From: Clostridia bacterium
GTDB taxonomy: Bacteria; Bacillota_A; Clostridia; Christensenellales; Borkfalkiaceae
Assembly (NCBI GenBank): GCA_017462825.1
Contig: JAFTQI010000031.1
Span: 1 to 28,822 of the forward strand
Reading direction: 5' to 3'
Length of the DNA stretch: 28,822 nt
Below the pieces are notes generated by a model. The model had not been told where the DNA came from. It searched no databases and saw nothing but the letters and a program-made list of their open reading frames with translations. A program made the translations under genes and the position numbers. Positions 1 through 6,109 of the stretch are shown here, piece after piece. Numbering within the stretch: position 1 is the stretch's first letter; each line of letters begins with the position of its first letter.

Positions 1-1142
1 AATTGAGGGTGAAGGAGCATGTCGAGGCTCTTCGCGTCAATTTGCATTACTGCTTCTTGTTCGGTGATCATGCCTTCGTCGATCAAATCGCAAGCGATCT
101 TAATAGCCGCCGCAGCCGTTCTCTTACCGTTACGGGTTTGAAGCATGTAGAGCTTTCTATCTTGAATAGTGAATTCCATATCTTGCATATCACGGTAGTG
201 ATTTTCAAGAATGTTGCAAACTTTAAGGAATTGTTCGTAAACTTCAGGGAATACTTCCTTCATTTGCGCGATGGGCATCGGGGTACGAACACCTGCAACA
301 ACGTCTTCACCTTGCGCGTTGGTCAAGAATTCACCCATAAGGCCCTTTTCACCCGTAGCAGGGTCACGCGTGAACGCAACGCCCGTACCGGACGTTTCGC
401 CCATGTTACCGAACGCCATCATTTGTACGTTTACCGCAGTACCCCAGCTGTAAGGGATATCGTGGTCCATACGGTAAATGTTTGCACGAGGGTTGTCCCA
501 AGAACGGAATACCGCTTTTACAGCCTCGAAAAGCTGTTCTTTGGGATCGGAAGGGAAATCCTTGCCGAGTTGCTTTTTGTATTCAGCCTTGAACTGATTA
601 GCGAGTTCTTTCAAATCTTCCGCCGTAAGTTCAACGTCTTGCGTAACGCCCTTCTTTTCTTTCATTTCGTCGATGAGCTTTTCGAAGTACTTCTTACCAA
701 CTTCCATTACAACGTCCGAGAACATTTGAATGAAACGACGGTAGCAGTCCCAAGCCCAACGGGGATTACCGGATTTTGCAGCAATCGTGTTGACTACTTC
801 TTCGTTAAGACCAAGGTTCAAAATGGTGTCCATCATGCCGGGCATAGACGCACGCGCACCCGAACGAACGGATACAAGCAAGGGATTTTCCTTATCGCCG
901 AACTTCATACCGCAGATATTTTCCATTTTTTCGATGTATTCCATAATTTCAGCCTGGATTTCATCGTTGATTTTTCTGCCGTCTTCATAGTACTGGGTGC
1001 AAGCTTCCGTAGAAATCGTGAAGCCTTGGGGTACGGGAAGACCGATGTTCGTCATTTCCGCAAGGTTTGCGCCCTTACCGCCGAGGATTTCACGCATTTT
1101 TGCGTTGCCTTCGGTGAAGAGATAGCAATACTTTTTAGCCAT
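1..1142 (-). CDS. ppdK: Pyruvate, phosphate dikinase, N-terminal part (runs off window)
   Basis: PPDK interconverts pyruvate, ATP and phosphate with PEP, AMP and PPi, a cytosolic glycolytic/gluconeogenic step common in anaerobes. The reverse-strand reading starts MAKKYCYLFTEGNAKMRE and continues with the ATP-grasp part of the family: GGKGANLAEM near residue 22, the conserved SVRSGARASMPGMMDTILNLG stretch near residue 90 (written here only as a family hallmark), and SGTGVAFTRDPATGE near residue 245. About 380 codons lie in the window; the phosphohistidine and PEP/pyruvate domains are beyond position 1. The start is fixed by a GGAGG site (about 1153-1158) 11 bases upstream. The gene has its own promoter and a leader of about 115 bases. 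The family is certain; only truncation by the window edge limits the call. Confidence 0.96.
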   Translation of the reverse strand, partial: MAKKYCYLFTEGNAKMREILGGKGANLAEMTNIGLPVPQGFTISTEACTQYYEDGRKINDEIQAEIMEYIEKMENICGMKFGDKENPLLVSVRSGARASMPGMMDTILNLGLNEEVVNTIAAKSGNPRWAWDCYRRFIQMFSDVVMEVGKKYFEKLIDEMKEKKGVTQDVELTAEDLKELANQFKAEYKKQLGKDFPSDPKEQLFEAVKAVFRSWDNPRANIYRMDHDIPYSWGTAVNVQMMAFGNMGETSGTGVAFTRDPATGEKGLMGEFLTNAQGEDVVAGVRTPMPIAQMKEVFPEVYEQFLKVCNILENHYRDMQDMEFTIQDRKLYMLQTRNGKRTAAAAIKIACDLIDEGMITEQEAVMQIDAKSLDMLLHPQ

Positions 1143-1264
1143 AGTTTTTATTTCCTCCAAATTGATTTTTTCCTATTTTTCGTTTTGATATTCGCCTTAG
1201 AAAAAGATTTTTTCTTCTTGTTTTAACAAGAAAACGTTCGCTTTCTCGTGGCTCACCATTCTAT

Positions 1265-1293
1265 ATTGTAATACAAAACGAATAAAATATCAA
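1265..1293 (-). promoter_or_regulatory. Housekeeping promoter of ppdK
   Basis: On the minus strand, TTGATA (1288-1293) and TACAAT (1265-1270) are separated by exactly 17 bases. Transcription would start near 1258, giving a leader of about 115 bases that contains a small dyad (CTTGT/ACAAG around 1217-1230) before the ppdK ribosome-binding site. Confidence 0.75.
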
Positions 1294-1331
1294 GCAAATG
1301 CGTGCAAAAATTGAATTTTTTTTGAAAAAGG

Positions 1332-1356
1332 TAAAAAAAGCTCCCTATAAGGGAGC
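1332..1356 (-). terminator. Intrinsic terminator of the SLOG gene
   Basis: The 7-bp stem GCTCCCT/AGGGAGC (1340-1346 with 1350-1356) has a 3-base loop and is followed on the minus strand by a run of seven T. It lies 10 bases after the stop codon of the SLOG-family gene. Confidence 0.85.
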
Positions 1357-1365
1357 GTGTTGGGA

Positions 1366-1839
1366 TTATTGCTTGTTTTCTTCTAGCGTTTCCGTATGTA
1401 TAGGCGAATAAATATCAACTATACTTTTCCCTTTTCTTTTTGCATATTCTACCGCTTGCAACGCGCCCCCAAAAGAGCGATATACACCCGAAACGACAAA
1501 ATCTACTTTATCTACCAACGCTTTGTTCGTTTCTATAATCGCAAAACGCGGAAGAACCTCTTTTTCTAATACGTACACCGAATCGTCAAAATACGGCAAG
1601 GCATATTCCTCTTTTTTCTGAGGCATATAAGAAAGCACTCGCGTGAGTTTTATATACGGATATTTTTCCTTTAATTTAAAAACCAAACGCGCGCACAACC
1701 AATCAAACGTTCCCCTACCGCCTGAATAAAACTGCGCCACCTTTTCTCGTTCAATCAAATCCATAATAACTTTATAAATTTTCGACTCCACACTTTTATA
1801 ATCGCCTTTTCTATGCCCGAAGAATACACATGCTTTCAT
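1366..1839 (-). CDS. SLOG/DUF1273 (YpsA-like) family protein
   Basis: This 157-residue protein begins MKACVFFGHRKGDYKSVESK. It carries the features of the SLOG Rossmann fold seen in YpsA/DUF1273: an early hydrophobic strand ending FFGHR (6-10), a second strand followed by the glycine-rich YSGGRGTFDWLCA (38-50), and a third strand with VVSGVYRSFGGALQAVEYA (about 115-133). SLOG domains bind nucleotide-derived ligands or act as nucleoside hydrolases; which applies here cannot be read from sequence. The start follows a GGTGAAAA ribosome site, and the promoter lies 30 bases upstream. It is transcribed divergently from an XRE regulator, so that regulator probably controls it. AT-rich composition suggests accessory DNA. 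Family call fairly sure; function unknown. Confidence 0.75.
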   Translation of the reverse strand: MKACVFFGHRKGDYKSVESKIYKVIMDLIEREKVAQFYSGGRGTFDWLCARLVFKLKEKYPYIKLTRVLSYMPQKKEEYALPYFDDSVYVLEKEVLPRFAIIETNKALVDKVDFVVSGVYRSFGGALQAVEYAKRKGKSIVDIYSPIHTETLEENKQ

Positions 1840-1869
1840 TTTTCACCACAATTGTAAACATTTTTCATA

Positions 1870-1898
1870 ATTATACAAGAAGAATTCTTCTTCGTCAA
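1870..1898 (-). promoter_or_regulatory. Promoter of the SLOG gene, with a palindrome filling its spacer
   Basis: On the minus strand TTGACG (1893-1898) and TATAAT (1870-1875) are 17 bases apart. The spacer is almost exactly the 16-bp perfect palindrome AAGAAGAATTCTTCTT (1877-1892), an ideal position for a repressor to block RNA polymerase. Confidence 0.8.
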
Positions 1899-1921
1899 GC
1901 TTTTTAAGAAGATAACTTCTA
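1877..1921. promoter_or_regulatory. Two operator-like dyads between the SLOG and XRE genes
   Basis: Dyad 1 is the perfect palindrome AAGAAGAATTCTTCTT (1877-1892). Dyad 2 is AGAAG-ATAA-CTTCT (1907-1920), sharing the AGAAG/CTTCT arms. Their centres are 29 bases apart. Dyad 1 fills the SLOG promoter spacer and dyad 2 abuts the -10 box of the XRE gene. This is the usual layout for an autoregulating XRE repressor; binding is inferred. Confidence 0.6.
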
Positions 1922-1925
1922 TAAT
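1920..1925 (+). promoter_or_regulatory. -10 box of the XRE gene, giving a leaderless mRNA
   Basis: A perfect TATAAT ends 6 bases before the ATG at 1932, so transcription should begin at or next to the start codon. No Shine-Dalgarno sequence precedes the ATG, which agrees with a leaderless transcript. The -35 region is poor, with dyad 2 lying in its place. Confidence 0.6.
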
Positions 1926-1931
1926 AGTAGT

Positions 1932-2153
1932 ATGAAAATCGGTGAAAAGATCAAAGAATTGAGAACTGAAAAATCCTTATCGCAAGCAGAGCTTGGAAAG
2001 GCGATAGGCGTTAGCCAAAAGGCGATCGATTATTGGGAGCGTTCCGTGAACGAGCCGAAGATTGGCTACGTTATGACGCTGGTTGATTTTTTTCAAATTT
2101 CCTATGACGAATTCTTTGCCGATATCGAAAAGAACATAATTCAAAAAAATTAA
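1932..2153 (+). CDS. XRE-family HTH transcriptional regulator (73 aa)
   Basis: This is a compact DNA-binding protein made almost wholly of one HTH_3/XRE domain. Residues 1-60 show the five-helix pattern: IGEKIKELRTEKSLSQAELG, then the recognition helix around IGVSQKAIDYWERSVNEPK, then the helix ending in FFQISYDEFF. No second ligand or protease domain is present. It is divergent from the SLOG gene across a region with two similar dyads, so it most likely represses itself and the SLOG gene. The start has no ribosome-binding site and sits 6 bases after TATAAT, so the mRNA is probably leaderless. A strong terminator follows immediately. Confidence 0.9.
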   Translation: MKIGEKIKELRTEKSLSQAELGKAIGVSQKAIDYWERSVNEPKIGYVMTLVDFFQISYDEFFADIEKNIIQKN

Positions 2154-2180
2154 AGCTCTCGTTTCCTACGAGAGCTTTTT
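2152..2180. terminator. Bidirectional terminator between the XRE gene and the membrane-protein array
   Basis: The 10-bp stem AAAGCTCTCG/CGAGAGCTTT (2152-2161 with 2169-2178) starts within the XRE stop codon and is followed by T residues on the plus strand. On the minus strand it lies 12 bases after the last membrane-protein gene and is followed by AATTTTTTT, so it can serve both converging units. Confidence 0.85.
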
Positions 2181-2191
2181 AAGTCTTAAAA

Positions 2192-2482
2192 TTACGCTTG
2201 CTTTTCTTCAATTCCTTCATTTTTCTCCTTTTTTTCTTTTTCTAATCTTTCGATTTCTTCTCTTAAACGTTTTAATCGTGGATAACATAATATTATCCCA
2301 ACAACAAACATTAATGATACCGAAAACAGATATAGCACCTCTATTCCCTTGTCTATATAATACATACCCAAGAAAAAGAAGCATAAAGCCGCTATTACTG
2401 CTATCCAATTGCTAAAAATGTGTATGTCTAATTGTTCTTTTAAAAAGTCTATTTTGGTAAAGTCTTTAATTTTTTTACCCAT
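2192..2482 (-). CDS. Small two-helix membrane protein, array copy 3
   Basis: The protein has 96 residues from the start MGKKIKDFTK. I chose this ATG because AAAGGAG lies just upstream; the longer reading frame has no such site. It has an amphipathic N-terminus (1-24), two hydrophobic helices (about 25-43 and 48-66) and a charged, coiled-coil-like tail rich in Glu and Lys ending EGIEEKQA. No enzyme motif is visible. It is the last of three related genes transcribed toward 2192 from one promoter, and its first 20 residues are nearly identical to those of copy 2. Function is unknown; a multimeric membrane protein is plausible from topology only. Confidence 0.75.
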   Translation of the reverse strand: MGKKIKDFTKIDFLKEQLDIHIFSNWIAVIAALCFFFLGMYYIDKGIEVLYLFSVSLMFVVGIILCYPRLKRLREEIERLEKEKKEKNEGIEEKQA

Positions 2483-2636
2483 AAATACTCCTTTGCGTAG
2501 TTTTATCACACAGTACTTTTTCGGCGAATGCCGAAATTTTCTTTTGTGGAATCAAGAATAACGCCAAGCATAAAAATAAGCAAAGCGCCATTGCGTAATA
2601 AATAAAATTACACTTCTTTTTCTTCAATTCCTTCAT
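2465..2636. repeat. Spacer repeat R1 of the membrane-protein array
   Basis: This segment of about 172 bases spans the first codons of copy 3, the spacer and the last codons of copy 2. It matches R2 (2881-3053) with about six substitutions and one indel by eye. It contains the dyad TTCGGC-GAAT-GCCGAA (2520-2535), which is not followed by a T run and so is not an obvious terminator. Confidence 0.85.
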
Positions 2637-2898
2637 TGCGCTCCTTTTCTTTTTTCAATTTTTCAATTTGTTTTTTTAATCGTTTTAAACGTGGATAGCA
2701 CAATATTGTCCCAATTATAAACATTAATGATACGGCAAACATCCATAATGATGCTTTGTCTCCTTTCCCTATACCATATGCTCCTATCAAAAAAAAGAAC
2801 AAAGCTGCTATTATTGCTATCCAATTACCGTAAATATGTGCATCTAATTGCTCTTTCAAGAAATCAAATTCAGTAAAATCTTTAATTTTTTTACCCAT
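2608..2898 (-). CDS. Small two-helix membrane protein, array copy 2
   Basis: The protein has 96 residues starting MGKKIKDFTEFDFLKEQLDA. As in copy 3, the start is set by an AAAGGAG site inside the spacer repeat; an upstream in-frame ATG at 3000 would add 34 residues encoded by that repeat and lacks a good ribosome site. Two membrane helices (about 25-43 and 50-67) are followed by a Lys/Glu-rich tail ending EGIEEKEV. The N-terminal 20 residues closely match copy 3, while the helices differ more. It lies between copies 1 and 3 in one apparent operon. No known family recognised. Confidence 0.75.
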   Translation of the reverse strand: MGKKIKDFTEFDFLKEQLDAHIYGNWIAIIAALFFFLIGAYGIGKGDKASLWMFAVSLMFIIGTILCYPRLKRLKKQIEKLKKEKERNEGIEEKEV

Positions 2899-3053
2899 AA
2901 ATACTCCTTTGCGTAGTTTTATCACACGGTACTTTCTTCGGCGAATGCCGAAATTTTCTTTTGTGGAATCAAGAATAACGCCAAGTATAAAAATAAGCAA
3001 AGCGCCGTTGCGTAAAAAATAAAATTACGCTTCTTTTTCTTCAATTCCTTCAT
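2881..3053. repeat. Spacer repeat R2 of the membrane-protein array
   Basis: Second copy of the spacer unit, about 417 bases from R1. It includes the start of copy 2, the dyad TTCGGC-GAAT-GCCGAA and the end of copy 1. The one-base indel relative to R1 (GAAAAAG versus GAAGAAAG on the minus strand) changes any reading frame across the spacer, which argues that the spacer is not coding. Confidence 0.85.
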
Positions 3054-3303
3054 TTTTCTCCTTTTTTTCTTTTTTCAATTTTTCAATCTCCGTGTTTACT
3101 CGTGAATAGTAAACAACATTCCAAACAATTCCCAATACACAAATCAAAGAGAGCCCTAAAACTATCCACAATTCGGCTTTTGTCCATAAAAAAACAAATA
3201 TGGCTATCAAAACCCCTATCGCACATAATATTCGTATAATCGCTCTAAATAACAGTGTTTCTAAAAAATCAATGGAATCATAATCTTTAATTTTTTTGAA
3301 CAT
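3025..3303 (-). CDS. Small two-helix membrane protein, array copy 1
   Basis: The protein has 92 residues starting MFKKIKDYDSIDFLETLLFR, with AAGGAG upstream. It shares the layout of copies 2 and 3: a KKIKD motif near the N-terminus, two hydrophobic helices (about 24-42 and 46-65) and a tail with KKEKKEKNEGIEEKEA. The body is clearly divergent from the other two, so this copy is older or faster evolving, yet the tail is almost identical. It is first in the operon, about 65 bases after the predicted transcription start. Function unknown. Confidence 0.75.
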   Translation of the reverse strand: MFKKIKDYDSIDFLETLLFRAIIRILCAIGVLIAIFVFLWTKAELWIVLGLSLICVLGIVWNVVYYSRVNTEIEKLKKEKKEKNEGIEEKEA

Positions 3304-3374
3304 AAAAAACTCCTTATGCTTTCTTTTGTATAAATACTGACGATTGATATTTTTTGTGTCCCGAGACGATTTTA

Positions 3375-3403
3375 ATCATAGCATACTATCCATTATTTGT
3401 CAA
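3375..3403 (-). promoter_or_regulatory. Promoter of the membrane-protein array
   Basis: On the minus strand, consensus TTGACA (3398-3403) and TATGAT (3375-3380) are 17 bases apart, placing the start near 3368 and giving a leader of about 65 bases before copy 1. Confidence 0.8.
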
Positions 3404-3436
3404 TATTTGCCAAATATATTTTTCATCGAAATAAAG

Positions 3437-3463
3437 AAACTCCTGTCGAAAAAACAGGAGTTT
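3437..3463. terminator. Terminator downstream of the endonuclease gene
   Basis: The 10-bp stem AAACTCCTGT/ACAGGAGTTT (3437-3446 with 3454-3463) with a 7-base loop ends the long minus-strand run about 19 bases after the endonuclease stop codon. On the minus strand it is followed by CTTTATTT, on the plus strand by a stronger T run. Confidence 0.8.
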
Positions 3464-3481
3464 TTCTCTTTTTTAGACCAC

Positions 3482-4999
3482 TTACAGCATATTAAAGAAC
3501 GCTTTTTCACCCGAAAGGAGTTTTTCGTCCAACTTCCAGTTCCCGTTCTCGTAAATCACGCCGAACTTGCATTCCTTTGCCGCTTCGTATAAATCCGAGC
3601 CGTCATAGCCGACAATTTTATCCGACATCGTTTCCAAAATCTTCTTCGCTTCAGGCGTAAAACGCGATGTCGTAACGAAAATCCCCCGACAATGCTGTTT
3701 TCCGTCCCTTGCCTGTCTACAAGCACACGCGCCGATAAATTGCTGCAAGAGCGTTTCGCCGACGACCCAATTTTCCTCTTTCCCTTTTTCGGGGTCCCAG
3801 TTCTTCGACTGCACGTAAATCGTCTCTCTAAAACCGAATTTATCCGTCAATTCAATTTCGCCGTCGATACCGCCGTCCCGCTCGCCGCCGTTGACTCGCA
3901 TTCCTTCCAAGCGTCTACCGTTTTTCATGGAATAGCGCTCTAACAAATACACCGAATAATACTCGAAATAATCCCCGCCGAGTAAGCGAATCCGCTTCAG
4001 GAAATTTTCTTTGAGTTTTTCGTCCGCAGTAAGCGGTTTTTCTTGCGCTCTTTTCACGGTTGGTTTCGTTTCTTTCAGTGGTGCGGACTTTTTCATTGCT
4101 GACTGGCTTTCAGCCTTTTTTACGGCGGATTTTTCCGCTTTCTTTTCTTCGAGTTTCGGTTCTTCCTTTTTCACCGCTTGGGGCGTAGGTATAGGTTTTT
4201 CCTGCAGCTTCGCCTTACCGCCAAGCAAAAAGCTCATATCCACGAGCGTGGGCTTGACAAGCTCCGCTTTTTCCTTTACAACAGGAAGATTCTCTACAAT
4301 CAGCGGCTCTTCCGCTTGCTGATTTTTGGGTTGTTCTCCCGTCTTTTCATTTGCCTTAATTTCCACCGTCTTTTCGGGAGTTTCTACGAGTGGTTCTTCC
4401 TTTACTTCTTCCTTGACCGTCTTGGGTTTTCTGCCTCGTTTTTTGGGCGCGGTTTCTACCGTTGTTTCGGAGTTTTCTTCTACCGCAACGGCGTCTTCTT
4501 TTTTAGCCCTTTTTGCTGGCTTTTTGACGGGCTTTTCAGGCGTTTTTTCTTCATTTTTTGCCGTTTCTCCCTTCTTTTTCGCGGACTTTTTCCCCGCCTT
4601 TTTTACAGGCTTTTCTTCCGTTGTTTCTTCCTTATCCGCCGCGGCTTTCTTCACGGTCTTTTTTGCGGGTTTTTCGTCCTTTTCCGTAGTTTTTTCTTCT
4701 ACTGCGGGAATGGCAATACGTGCTTTCAACGCGTACATGCCCCCGTCATACATGATTTCACTGCTCTTTTGCATTGCGTCGAGCACCGAGCCGATTCTGC
4801 CCTTTACGTCGTTGGCGTTTTCATTGTCCGCACCGACGTAGCGGGTAGAGAAAATCTTCGATGCACTTTCAATTAGTTCGTTATGTTTGTGCGGTTTTAC
4901 CGCCAAAAGGTCTTTGATAACGTTTTTTGCCGCGTCCGTTCTTTGGGCGCGCGTAAGAGTCTTTAACTCTTGGATTTCTTCTTTTTTCTTTCTTGCCAT
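3482..4999 (-). CDS. Mrr-like restriction endonuclease-fold protein with long basic linker
   Basis: This 505-residue protein has three parts. Residues 12-95 look like a winged-helix DNA-binding domain (HNELIESASKIF... DVKGRIGSVLDAMQKSSEIM... GGMYAL), resembling HARE-HTH or Mrr-N types. Residues about 100-335 are low complexity, rich in Lys, Ala, Glu and Pro with KKPAKR-like runs, similar to histone H1 tails. Residues 340-505 are an Mrr_cat PD-(D/E)xK nuclease: GERDGGIDGEI with Asp379, then YVQSKNW with Gln397-x-Lys399, and GIFVTTSRF near 440. The gene follows recO by 56 bases. A cytosolic DNA endonuclease is expected; whether it acts in restriction of modified DNA or in repair is not shown. 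No methylase is nearby. Confidence 0.8.
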   Translation of the reverse strand: MARKKKEEIQELKTLTRAQRTDAAKNVIKDLLAVKPHKHNELIESASKIFSTRYVGADNENANDVKGRIGSVLDAMQKSSEIMYDGGMYALKARIAIPAVEEKTTEKDEKPAKKTVKKAAADKEETTEEKPVKKAGKKSAKKKGETAKNEEKTPEKPVKKPAKRAKKEDAVAVEENSETTVETAPKKRGRKPKTVKEEVKEEPLVETPEKTVEIKANEKTGEQPKNQQAEEPLIVENLPVVKEKAELVKPTLVDMSFLLGGKAKLQEKPIPTPQAVKKEEPKLEEKKAEKSAVKKAESQSAMKKSAPLKETKPTVKRAQEKPLTADEKLKENFLKRIRLLGGDYFEYYSVYLLERYSMKNGRRLEGMRVNGGERDGGIDGEIELTDKFGFRETIYVQSKNWDPEKGKEENWVVGETLLQQFIGACACRQARDGKQHCRGIFVTTSRFTPEAKKILETMSDKIVGYDGSDLYEAAKECKFGVIYENGNWKLDEKLLSGEKAFFNML

Positions 5000-5055
5000 T
5001 TTGGTTTCCTTTTCCGTTTTTTTCGTTATCGCCTGAAACCAAATGGAGCAGGCGA

Positions 5056-5784
5056 TTAACTTTCTTCGTACAAACGAAGAAATTCACCGAGGTTTTTATA
5101 TTCTTCCTCGGTTTTGTCTACAAGAAACGCTTTCAAAAGGCGTAAGGCGCGTTTTTTACCGCCTGAAAGTTGTTCTTCATCGTAAGTGAGCCCTGCGTAT
5201 TTACGCAAGGTATGATAAGTAGATAAGCTTGCCCGTTCGCCGCGTACGCAACGGTCGAACGTGGAAAACCGTCCGTCCGAGAAATCGAACCATAATTTGT
5301 CGCTAATATCTCCGCCGCATTCCTCCAAAAAGGATAAATCAAGGGGATAGCCACTTTCCCGCAGGGCGATGATAAGAAAGGACACGAGCGCTTCCGCCGC
5401 GTCGTCCTCACTCAATGAAAGACCTTTCAGGCACTCAATAAGCCCGATGAAAAGACCTTCGTAATGCTCGTTTTCCGTGAGTACCGCTCGGCAAACCTCC
5501 GTCGCCGCGCAAGCGGCGTAAAACCGCTCGATATCGTAGCGCAAGGAAAAGAAGCTTTCATGCAAGTACGCGCCCGTGACCGTATACCTGCCCCCCTTCT
5601 CCGCCAAAACGTACTCGGAAAAACAAAAGGGTTGGGCGGCAAACGCGAGCTTTGCCGTCGGCTTTTTCACACCCTTTGCCCCTGCCGTGATTTTGCCCAA
5701 GGACGGGGAAAAAAGGGTAAGGATTTTGTCGTTATCTTTATAATCGACTGTTTGTAAAACGATGGCGTCCGTTTTGATTTCCAT
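5056..5784 (-). CDS. recO: DNA repair protein RecO
   Basis: RecO works with RecR to load RecA on SSB-coated single-stranded DNA in the RecFOR pathway. The 242-residue length fits the family. The N-terminal OB-fold is clear (MEIKTDAIVLQTVDYKDNDK, then ILTLFSPSLGKITAGAKGVKK at 22-42), followed by the helical domain. The usual C-terminal zinc-finger cysteines are reduced: a single Cys in LEECGG and another in FDRCVRGE are present, but the typical CxxC pair is not seen. The start has AAAGGGAAG upstream. It lies next to yqzL and era, the standard Firmicute order, and before the Mrr-like gene. Confidence 0.93.
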   Translation of the reverse strand: MEIKTDAIVLQTVDYKDNDKILTLFSPSLGKITAGAKGVKKPTAKLAFAAQPFCFSEYVLAEKGGRYTVTGAYLHESFFSLRYDIERFYAACAATEVCRAVLTENEHYEGLFIGLIECLKGLSLSEDDAAEALVSFLIIALRESGYPLDLSFLEECGGDISDKLWFDFSDGRFSTFDRCVRGERASLSTYHTLRKYAGLTYDEEQLSGGKKRALRLLKAFLVDKTEEEYKNLGEFLRLYEES

Positions 5785-5818
5785 ACTTTCTTCCCTTTGC
5801 TTGTGTTTTTTTAACCGT

Positions 5819-5932
5819 TTATTTTTTTCTTGTTAAATCGTAATAGAGCATATAATAGCTGATACTGCCCGTTTTTTCAAAGAGCTCCCATGCCATTTTT
5901 GCCGCGCCGTTTTCGTCCCGTTTATCCCGCAT
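5819..5932 (-). CDS. yqzL: YqzL-like small protein (37 aa)
   Basis: The short reading frame encodes MRDKRDENGAAKMAWELFEK followed by TGSISYYMLYYDLTRKK. The core W-x-L-F-x-x-T-G-S-I-x-x-Y-x-L-Y is the hallmark of the YqzL family, tiny proteins encoded between era and recO in many Firmicutes, and this gene sits exactly there. A purine-rich AGGGGGGAG ribosome site precedes the ATG. The role of YqzL is not established. It is too short for ordinary ORF thresholds, so it is easily missed in automatic annotation. Confidence 0.85.
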   Translation of the reverse strand: MRDKRDENGAAKMAWELFEKTGSISYYMLYYDLTRKK

Positions 5933-5940
5933 ATACTCTC

Positions 5941-6109
5941 CCCCCTCTCACAGTTTGCGTGGGGAAAAAGGGTTTTATGCAAGCAGGCAAAGCCCAAGAA
6001 AAGCGAAACAGCTATTCTGTTGTGTGATGAAAAGTATCACCCATAGCAAAACGAACTCACTTAAAAAAGCACGGCAAGACGCTAAAGTTTGCCAGCGGTG
6101 GCTCACCGC
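5941..6109 (-). other. Spacer between era and yqzL with several possible hairpins
   Basis: This stretch has no convincing reading frame. It holds dyads AGCGGTG/CACCGCT (6094-6110, touching the era stop codon), GTGAT/ATCAC (6024-6040) and AACAG/CTGTT (6007-6021), the last two enclosed by GTTTTATGC/GCAAAAC (5972-5980 with 6046-6052). None has a T run, so they are not simple terminators. It may be a processed or regulatory intercistronic RNA; no known family recognised. Confidence 0.35.

Noticed and set aside
3..1226. 407-codon plus-strand open frame across ppdK
   Set aside because: It is antisense to a clear PPDK reading frame and encodes no recognisable domain.
2483..2598. 38-codon frame MALCLFLCLALFLIPQ... 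in spacer R1
   Set aside because: Signal-peptide-like by chance; in R2 the ATG is ACG and the frame is shifted, so it is not conserved.
2899..3000. N-terminal extension of array copy 2 from the ATG at 3000
   Set aside because: The extension is encoded by the spacer repeat; the other repeat copy has a frame-changing indel, and AAAGGAG marks the downstream ATG.
4178..4876. Phe/Arg-rich plus-strand frames across the endonuclease linker
   Set aside because: They arise from the antisense of Lys/Glu-rich codons; no ribosome site or domain.
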